Shown here: piece by piece, positions 40,763 through 45,797 of the stretch
Layout of the letters: each line of letters starts with the position of its first letter
Position numbering within the stretch: position 1 is the first letter of the stretch
Source of the DNA: WSZY01 sp964559845
GTDB lineage: Bacteria > Pseudomonadota > Zetaproteobacteria > Mariprofundales > Mariprofundaceae
Direction: 5' to 3'
NCBI GenBank assembly: GCA_964559845.1
Contig: CAZLJF010000014.1
Coordinates: forward strand, 1 to 45,797
Length of the DNA stretch: 45,797 nt
Position numbers and translations under genes: made by a program
Notes under the pieces: model-generated
What the model was told of the DNA's origin: nothing
Databases searched by the model: none
The model's input: the letters and a program-made list of their open reading frames with translations, nothing else

Positions 40763-41842
40763 CTAAAGCTCCCGTACATTCCTGATACGCTCAATCATCG
40801 ACATTGTTTTACTCATATTCGTTTCAATCAATTTTTCCAGTTGCAGCCTCAGCCATGGATATGCCCCTGTATAATCCCTGAGCATGCCCAGTGGTAATTC
40901 AAGCAATTGCATGTCTGTTGCTGCCACTACATCTGCCGGATGGGAAGCCTCTCCCAATAACGCATTCATCCCCAACATGTCCCCTGCCTGTAAATCATGC
41001 AGCAAATAACTTTCACCTCGATAGTTCTCGTAAACTGCGTCCGCAACCCCCTTGGTCACCAGCAATACATGCTGAATAAGACTTCCACCCTCAGCAATGC
41101 GATGCTGATGTTTTGCCCGCAACGTACGGGCAGCTTTCGCCAGCTTACGTCTGTCTTTAAGCGGCAGCCTGGCCAGTATTCGATTATGCGATATTTGTGT
41201 CACCCGATGACGCAGTTCAGCCTCCTCAAGCATGGAAGATTCGAGTTCCCCATGTTGCGCCATCAATTCAACCAAGCTTTTTCGCTCTAATTCAAACAGC
41301 TTACAATCGCTTGCTGCGACTACGTCAGCACTGCGCACGCCCCTGCGCAGCATCGCCATTTCTCCCACCACATCGCCCCGCTTTAATAAATTCAGCATCA
41401 CCGGCTTCTCATCTTCTCCTCCTGGCAACATGGCGGCCAGACTACCTTCAATGACAACAAACATGGATTCCCCTTGTTCACCGAATCGGAACAGGTAGCT
41501 CCCCTCTTTAAGCGTACGCTGTTTCAGACGCATCACCAATCGGTCCATCAGCCCAACATCCAAGAATGAAAGAAACCCCGCTTCGCAAGCCGGTTCATCT
41601 GAACCTTCGTCGCCAGCAAAAGATGGATAGATTTGCTCAATCTCCCTGGCACCCTGTTTATCGCCGGAGGCTAACAGCAGAGCATGTAATTTTTCATATA
41701 CCTTCTCAGCCTGCGCAGGCTTGTCGAGTTTAATCAGGATATCTGCATACTTTCTTAAAAATCGATGATCCGTCGGGTACACCTCTACCAACTGGGCATA
41801 CATCTTTTCAGAACGTCGGATTACCTCTTCAGAAGCTTTCAT
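40763..41842 (-). CDS. TPR protein with two cyclic-nucleotide-binding-type domains
   Basis: The N-terminal roughly 80 residues form TPR-like helices (LVEVYPTDHRFLRKYADILI, then KPAQAEKVYEKLHALLLASG). A first CNB domain follows (about residues 85-205; GSYLFRFGEQGESMFVVIEG, GDVVGEMAMLRRGVRSADVV) with a good phosphate-binding cassette (GEMAMLRRGVRSA). A second, more divergent CNB domain (about 225-345) has GDMLGMNALLGEASHPADVV in that place. There is no DNA-binding domain. The protein is a candidate effector for the cAMP made by the cyclase at 30575-31603. The ATG at 41842 is used; the frame opens 8 codons earlier. Confidence 0.85.
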   Translation of the reverse strand: MKASEEVIRRSEKMYAQLVEVYPTDHRFLRKYADILIKLDKPAQAEKVYEKLHALLLASGDKQGAREIEQIYPSFAGDEGSDEPACEAGFLSFLDVGLMDRLVMRLKQRTLKEGSYLFRFGEQGESMFVVIEGSLAAMLPGGEDEKPVMLNLLKRGDVVGEMAMLRRGVRSADVVAASDCKLFELERKSLVELMAQHGELESSMLEEAELRHRVTQISHNRILARLPLKDRRKLAKAARTLRAKHQHRIAEGGSLIQHVLLVTKGVADAVYENYRGESYLLHDLQAGDMLGMNALLGEASHPADVVAATDMQLLELPLGMLRDYTGAYPWLRLQLEKLIETNMSKTMSMIERIRNVREL

Positions 41843-41947
41843 GCCTATCCCCACAGATCGACCCAAATCATTGCATTAAACCTTATGATAAGGGTGGTTA
41901 CTTTTCAATTACATTGTTTCCGGTTCATACACGCCACTTTCAGGAGA

Positions 41948-43492
41948 TTATACTCCCGAGTACTGGGCATGCACCTCTCTGGCATGCATATTCGGCAGCT
42001 TGTTCAGTGCCGCAATCAACGCCCTGGCAGAGGCGACAACAATATCGGTATCCGAGCCCTGGCCATTCACAATGCGATCGTTATCCTGCAGGCGAACTGT
42101 CACCTCACCCTGGGCATCTGTACCGGAGGTGATGGCATTGACCGAGTAGAGCAGCAGCCTGCCGTTTGGCTCCACCAGTGAATTAATGGCTTTAAATGCC
42201 GCATCTACCGGGCCGTCACCCTGCGCCGTAGCTTTGTGAACAGCCCCGTCGATATCAAGCTCGACGGCTGCCACCGGTGTATCCTTCGTCCCTGATGACG
42301 CATGCAGAGAAAGCAGTTTCACCCGCTCGGTGTCGATCTCCGATTCACCGGAAAGGATCGCCATCAAATCTTCGTCAAAGATATCCTTTTTCTTGTCCGC
42401 CAAAACTTTGAAGCGTTCAAAAATATCATTTAACTGCTCCGCATCCAGGGTCACGCCCAATGTATCATAACGGGATTTCAGTGCCGCACGGCCTGAATGT
42501 TTACCCAGCACCATACGGTTGGTATTCCAGCCGACCGATTCCGGTGTCATGATTTCATAGGTCTTCTGGTGCTTCAGCACACCGTCCTGATGAATGCCTG
42601 ATTCGTGCGCAAAGGCATTGGCACCGACAATCGCCTTGTTCGGTTGAATCGGCATGCCGGTAATCTGCGAGACCAGCTTGGATGTCGGCACAATCCTGGT
42701 GGTATCGATACCTGTCTCGATATCATAACGATCCGCACGAGTACGCAGAATCATCACCATCTCTTCCAGTGAGGCGTTACCTGCCCGCTCGCCCAATCCG
42801 TTGATGGTGCACTCAACCTGACGGGCGCCGTTCTCAACGGCTGCCAGGGAGTTGGCGACAGCAAGCCCCAGGTCATTATGGCAATGTACGGAAAAGATGG
42901 CCTGATCGGAGTTCGGAACACGGGTAATCAGTTCCCGGATCCGCGCACCAAACTCATCTGGCGTCATATAACCCACAGTATCCGGAATATTGATTACACG
43001 CGCACCGGCGGCAATCGTCGCCTCGACAATCCGGCAGAGGAAATCCATCTCGGAACGGCCAGCATCCTCAGCCGAGAACTCAACTTCCGGCGCAATGCTT
43101 CTGGCCTGTGTCACTGCCTCAACCGCGCGTTCCAGCACCTGATCTGGCGTCATGCGCAGCTTGGCTTCCATATGGATCGGGCTTGTCGCAATAAAGGTAT
43201 GAATCCGGGCACGATCTCCGGCAGGCCGTACCGCCTCGCCGGCACGCTCGATATCCTTCGGGTGCGCACGTGCCAGACCGGCAATACGCGGTCCTTCCAC
43301 CTCTGAAGCAATACGGTGCACCGCCTTAAAATCACCGGGAGATGCAATCGGAAACCCTGCTTCAATAACGTCAACGCCGAGCGCTGCAAGCGCGTGCGCA
43401 ATACGCATTTTTTCATCAATATTCATCGAACAGCCCGGCGACTGTTCACCATCACGCAATGTGGTATCAAAAATATACAGGCGATCTGACAT
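41948..43492 (-). CDS. leuA: 2-isopropylmalate synthase
   Basis: This enzyme condenses 2-ketoisovalerate with acetyl-CoA in leucine synthesis. The 514-residue protein starts with IFDTTLRDGEQSPGCSM and has the metal-binding HCHNDLGLAVANSLA motif. GLGERAGNASLEEMVM and HESGIHQDGVLKH follow. The C-terminal leucine-binding regulatory domain (about 390-510) ends LNKLPNMHAREVHAQYSGV. Transcription attenuation (43619-43760) and feedback inhibition through the C-terminal domain are both expected. Confidence 0.96.
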   Translation of the reverse strand: MSDRLYIFDTTLRDGEQSPGCSMNIDEKMRIAHALAALGVDVIEAGFPIASPGDFKAVHRIASEVEGPRIAGLARAHPKDIERAGEAVRPAGDRARIHTFIATSPIHMEAKLRMTPDQVLERAVEAVTQARSIAPEVEFSAEDAGRSEMDFLCRIVEATIAAGARVINIPDTVGYMTPDEFGARIRELITRVPNSDQAIFSVHCHNDLGLAVANSLAAVENGARQVECTINGLGERAGNASLEEMVMILRTRADRYDIETGIDTTRIVPTSKLVSQITGMPIQPNKAIVGANAFAHESGIHQDGVLKHQKTYEIMTPESVGWNTNRMVLGKHSGRAALKSRYDTLGVTLDAEQLNDIFERFKVLADKKKDIFDEDLMAILSGESEIDTERVKLLSLHASSGTKDTPVAAVELDIDGAVHKATAQGDGPVDAAFKAINSLVEPNGRLLLYSVNAITSGTDAQGEVTVRLQDNDRIVNGQGSDTDIVVASARALIAALNKLPNMHAREVHAQYSGV

Positions 43493-43618
43493 CTCTACGC
43501 TCCTATCAACTCAACCAGAGCTATTTCAAACAAAGGAACCACTACTTTATCCGCGCTTCCTTCAACTCATGGGCGGGCTGCAAAAATTGTGTTCATACAA
43601 TTTTTAGCTCCCCTAAAC

Positions 43619-43646
43619 AAAAAAAGCCGCAGGAAAATCCTGCGGC
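43619..43646 (-). terminator. Attenuator terminator of leuA
   Basis: On the minus strand an 8-bp perfect stem (GCCGCAGG and CCTGCGGC with an ATTTT loop) is followed by seven T. It lies 25 bases after the leader peptide stop and about 125 bases before leuA. The upstream ACACAGGCC overlaps the 5' arm and can pair instead with GGTCTGTGT inside the leader peptide, forming an antiterminator. Confidence 0.9.
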
Positions 43647-43670
43647 CTGTGTCCTCACTACTGAATCAAC

Positions 43671-43760
43671 TCAGCAGGCACACAGACCCGTTCGCAGCAG
43701 TAGCAGCTGCTCTCCGGCAAAAGAACCGTCAAATGAAAAATATCTGTTCTGTCTGTTCAT
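43671..43760 (-). CDS. leuL: Leucine leader peptide
   Basis: This 29-codon frame starts MNRQNRYFSFDGSFAGEQ and then reads four consecutive Leu codons (CTG CTA CTG CTG, codons 19-22), with a fifth at codon 26, and ends CAC-stop. Ribosome stalling at scarce Leu-tRNA would leave the GGT CTG TGT segment (codons 25-27) free to pair with ACACAGGCC and block the terminator. A ribosome reaching the stop would cover it and allow termination. No Shine-Dalgarno sequence precedes the ATG; the predicted promoter places transcription start at or within two bases of it. Confidence 0.88.
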   Translation of the reverse strand: MNRQNRYFSFDGSFAGEQLLLLRTGLCAC

Positions 43761-43767
43761 ACGGCGG

Positions 43768-43796
43768 ATTAGACCACTGTGCGCTGCACCGGTCAA
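43768..43796 (-). promoter_or_regulatory. Sigma-70 promoter of the leu leader
   Basis: On the minus strand TTGACC (43796-43791) and TCTAAT (43773-43768) are separated by exactly 17 bases. The start point expected 7-8 bases downstream coincides with the ATG of the leader peptide at 43760. The -35 overlaps the stop codon of pssA. Confidence 0.7.
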
Positions 43797-44584
43797 TTAT
43801 CTTCCATCTCCGATGTTTCACGTTTACGCACACGGGCACGGCGTCTGGCAAGACGATAGCGCGTTGCCCTCTGATGCTGCCAGGCACTCATCATCGGCCC
43901 GTGCAGACAATAAATCAGCAACACCGCAAACAGCACCTTATATGGATCCGCCATAACAAAAACGATAACAAGGAGCATGACCAGCAGCATGGCAAAAGGA
44001 CGTCGCTGCTTAAGATCAACATCCTTGCCGGAGAGAAAGCGAACCCCGCTTACCATCAGCCATGCCACTGTTACAGCAATAACAAACCAGAGCCATGCAA
44101 TGGGCTCATAACTCCCCTGCTCGTGAAACAGTACCGCTGTTGCAATCAACAGCGCTGTCGCAGGCGTTGGCAACCCCTGAAAATACCGCTTGTCCTGGCT
44201 TGCCAGCTGAACATTGAATCGTGCCAGCCTCAAGGCGGCGCAGGCAGTAATCAGAAATGCCGCCAGCCAGCCAAACTTCTGTAGTGGCGCCAGTGCCCAC
44301 AGATATATCAATACAGATGGCGCAAGCCCAAACGAAACCATATCACAAAGGGAGTCCAGTTCAGCACCAAAGGCGGTCTCTGCATTTAACAGGCGTGCAA
44401 CACGTCCATCCATCATATCAAACACGGCAGCAGCCAGAATGGCCCAGGCTGCCAGTTCATAGCGTCCCTGCACTGCGGCAATCAATGCATAGAAGCCTGA
44501 AAACAGCCCCATAATGGTGAACAGGCTTGGCAGCAGATAGATACCACGTCTTGTCATCAAACGCTTGTGTGCCGCCCTTGCCAC
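43793..44584 (-). CDS. pssA: CDP-diacylglycerol-serine O-phosphatidyltransferase
   Basis: This inner-membrane enzyme makes phosphatidylserine. The 263-residue protein has about eight membrane helices and the CDP-alcohol phosphatidyltransferase motif DGRVARLLNAETAFGAELD followed by SLCDMVSFGLAP, with all conserved Asp residues. The GTG at 44584 directly follows the psd stop; an ATG at 44557 (MTRRGIYLLPSLFT) is an equally good start. The C-terminal tail is strongly basic. Confidence 0.94.
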   Translation of the reverse strand: MARAAHKRLMTRRGIYLLPSLFTIMGLFSGFYALIAAVQGRYELAAWAILAAAVFDMMDGRVARLLNAETAFGAELDSLCDMVSFGLAPSVLIYLWALAPLQKFGWLAAFLITACAALRLARFNVQLASQDKRYFQGLPTPATALLIATAVLFHEQGSYEPIAWLWFVIAVTVAWLMVSGVRFLSGKDVDLKQRRPFAMLLVMLLVIVFVMADPYKVLFAVLLIYCLHGPMMSAWQHQRATRYRLARRRARVRKRETSEMEDN

Positions 44585-45256
44585 CTATGCATCCCCACCC
44601 TGCAGATCAATTTTTCGTGCAATAATGGTCTCTCCGGCCGTTACATGCTCGCCGATACCAACACAAAGTTCATATCCGGCCGGGATTTCACAATCCACGC
44701 GCGAACCAAAACGAATCATGCCGATACGCTGCCCCGCCTCCACATGGTCACCGACTGCCGTATAGGAGACAATACGCCGCGCAAGCAGGCCTGCAATCTG
44801 GGTAAAGGCAATTTTGCTGCCGTCATCGGCCTGCATTTCAAAACGGTTGCGTTCATTCTCTTCACTTGCATGTTCAAAGCTGGCATTGACAAATTTACCC
44901 GGAAAGTAGTGCATATGTGTAATTCTGCCGGACATCGGCGCACGATTCACATGAACATTGAAGACATTCATAAAGATATCGACACGCAGGCCAGACTCAC
45001 CTCCATCGGCACGAACCACCTTACCATCGGCAGGAGAGATAAACAAACCACTGCCCTCCGGCATCCGGCGCTCAGGATCCCTGAAAAAGTTCAGCATAAA
45101 GAGAAGCAGCAGCGCCAGCACGCCTGATACAACCCACCAACACAGTGCAGCGGCAACAATCAAAAGCAGCAGCGTTGGAATAATAAAGGGCCAACCCTCG
45201 GGGGCAAACGGAAGTTTGCCGCGTGGACGGCCGGAAATTGCTTTTTTCTCACTCAT
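44585..45256 (-). CDS. psd: Phosphatidylserine decarboxylase proenzyme (short, PSD-A type)
   Basis: This enzyme converts phosphatidylserine to phosphatidylethanolamine and cleaves itself to form a pyruvoyl cofactor. The 223-residue protein starts MSEKKAISGRPRGKL and has two membrane helices near residues 25-60. It then shows FFRDPERRMPEGSGLFISPADGKV, MNVFNVHVNRAPMSG and the cleavage site MIRFGSRVD (Gly-Ser). The ATG at 45256 is preferred; the frame continues upstream for 42 codons without homology. Psd and PssA together make the phosphatidylethanolamine branch. Confidence 0.94.
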   Translation of the reverse strand: MSEKKAISGRPRGKLPFAPEGWPFIIPTLLLLIVAAALCWWVVSGVLALLLLFMLNFFRDPERRMPEGSGLFISPADGKVVRADGGESGLRVDIFMNVFNVHVNRAPMSGRITHMHYFPGKFVNASFEHASEENERNRFEMQADDGSKIAFTQIAGLLARRIVSYTAVGDHVEAGQRIGMIRFGSRVDCEIPAGYELCVGIGEHVTAGETIIARKIDLQGGDA

Positions 45257-45606
45257 AACGCGAACTCTACATGCAAGAAGAGCAATGCCCAAGCAAAGTG
45301 CGGCGGCCATATATAACCAGCATGAACCTCGATGGCTTCGTAAAAATTCCTCAACACGCCCATATGCGGCTGCACAAATCAATGACTTGCATCATAAGCA
45401 GTTGATTTATAAGAGAAGTGAAAAGCGCACCTGGCTCTTCTCCGGTCTTGTGAGTGGGCATTAGGCAGCGACATAAAACATTGATGCGTTATCCGGCAGA
45501 GATAATTGCCGCCGGTTGTGTTTGCGCTGACGGCTTGAAAGATTCTTCTTCGGTTTGCGTTTATTCTGCACACACCAGTTGATTCCCTGCATGCGTGTGT
45601 CGTGCT
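45257..45606. other. Intergenic region upstream of psd
   Basis: About 350 bases with no convincing gene. Short minus-strand frames here have no recognisable motif. One of them (INWCVQNKRKPKKN, just after the transposase fragment) could be further debris of the same insertion sequence. The psd promoter should lie here. Confidence 0.35.
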
Positions 45607-45759
45607 TTACTCATCACTGGCATAATCCGTAAAACACCGAATACTTCCGATCCCGTACAGGGCATCTTCCATCTGATGATCCGAAAAACCGAACCAGTGC
45701 TGCATGCAGTGAATCCGCAATATGGCTTCTTCGATTGATACTTTAATTCGTCGCCCCTG
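45607..45759 (-). pseudogene. IS5-family transposase fragment
   Basis: A 50-codon minus-strand stretch reads IEEAILRIHCMQHWFGFSD, then HQMEDALYGIGSIRCFTDYA, and stops. This matches the conserved N-terminal helical region of IS5-type transposases (MLRIH.MQ.W..LSD..MEDALY). An in-frame stop codon lies just upstream of it and the catalytic DDE domain is absent. The remnant reaches toward the window edge and indicates an old insertion. Confidence 0.75.
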
Positions 45760-45797
45760 AATAAATCATTTTTCACGCATCCAAGGCCAACCGGGAG

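Noticed and set aside
1..45797. CRISPR array, prophage or tRNA genes
   Set aside because: I saw no regularly spaced direct repeats, no phage structural or integrase genes, and no cloverleaf-like TTCGA/TTCAA arm contexts with acceptor stems. A dedicated tRNA scan would settle the last point.

Overview
The window is a typical proteobacterial chromosome segment with about 40 intact protein genes, one scaffold gap and no tRNA or rRNA genes that I could see. The mix of genes fits a Gram-negative, respiring, prototrophic bacterium: type II AroQ next to AccBC, short ArgA, GmhB, PssA/Psd, a secretin-type N-domain protein, DUF2892, a stand-alone PuuD-like membrane protein, class III cyclase and cyclic-nucleotide receptors. 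The overall flavour resembles Zetaproteobacteria (Mariprofundus-like iron oxidisers). That assignment is an inference from remembered gene content and was not tested.

Layout. (1) 1-4.3 kb, minus strand: a type I restriction-modification operon (half-size HsdS, HsdM, ORF6N-domain protein, two gene remnants, full-size HsdS running off the edge). It shows clear scars of module shuffling. (2) 4.4-4.6 kb: a partial repeat element and a run of 100 N. The flanks share an identical 55-base sequence, so the gap is probably artificial. (3) 4.6-11.9 kb: transporters, envelope and metal genes (AI-2E permease, BFD-like ferredoxin, fatty-acid hydroxylase family protein, DUF2892, Crp/Fnr regulator, AmpD, ICMT-like methyltransferase, CDF metal exporter, secretin-N-like protein, AEC permease). 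(4) 12-18 kb: ClC channel, UvrD/PcrA helicase, ArsC, PlsC, GmhB. (5) 18-25 kb: PuuD-like protein, a diheme cytochrome c overlapping NAD kinase, RecN and ArgA, then ilvBN. (6) 25-30 kb: ceramidase-like protein, DEAD-box helicase, Hpt protein, EamA permease. (7) 30-35 kb: a small signalling island. It has an orphan receiver-domain protein facing a four-gene minus-strand operon: coiled-coil protein, OmpA/BON-repeat membrane protein with a predicted longin/roadblock-like cytoplasmic domain, Ras-like GTPase, class III adenylate cyclase. A 271-bp terminal-inverted-repeat element sits just upstream. (8) 35.5-45.3 kb: biosynthesis (hemE, thiG, thiS, TPR-aroQ-accB-accC, a tandem cyclic-nucleotide-binding protein, leuA with a full transcription-attenuation leader, pssA, psd). 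(9) 45.3-45.8 kb: a decayed IS5-type transposase fragment.

How it fits together. The most unusual part is the GTPase/OmpA/cyclase operon, which looks like an envelope-spanning signalling machine that could make cAMP. The window also encodes two potential cyclic-nucleotide readers (the Crp/Fnr protein at 7.1 kb and the double-CNB protein at 40.8 kb) and a CRP-like box in front of the receiver protein next to the cyclase. The leu leader is the clearest regulatory RNA: a leader peptide with four consecutive Leu codons, a mutually exclusive antiterminator and a strong terminator, driven by a promoter placed so that the leader peptide would be leaderless.
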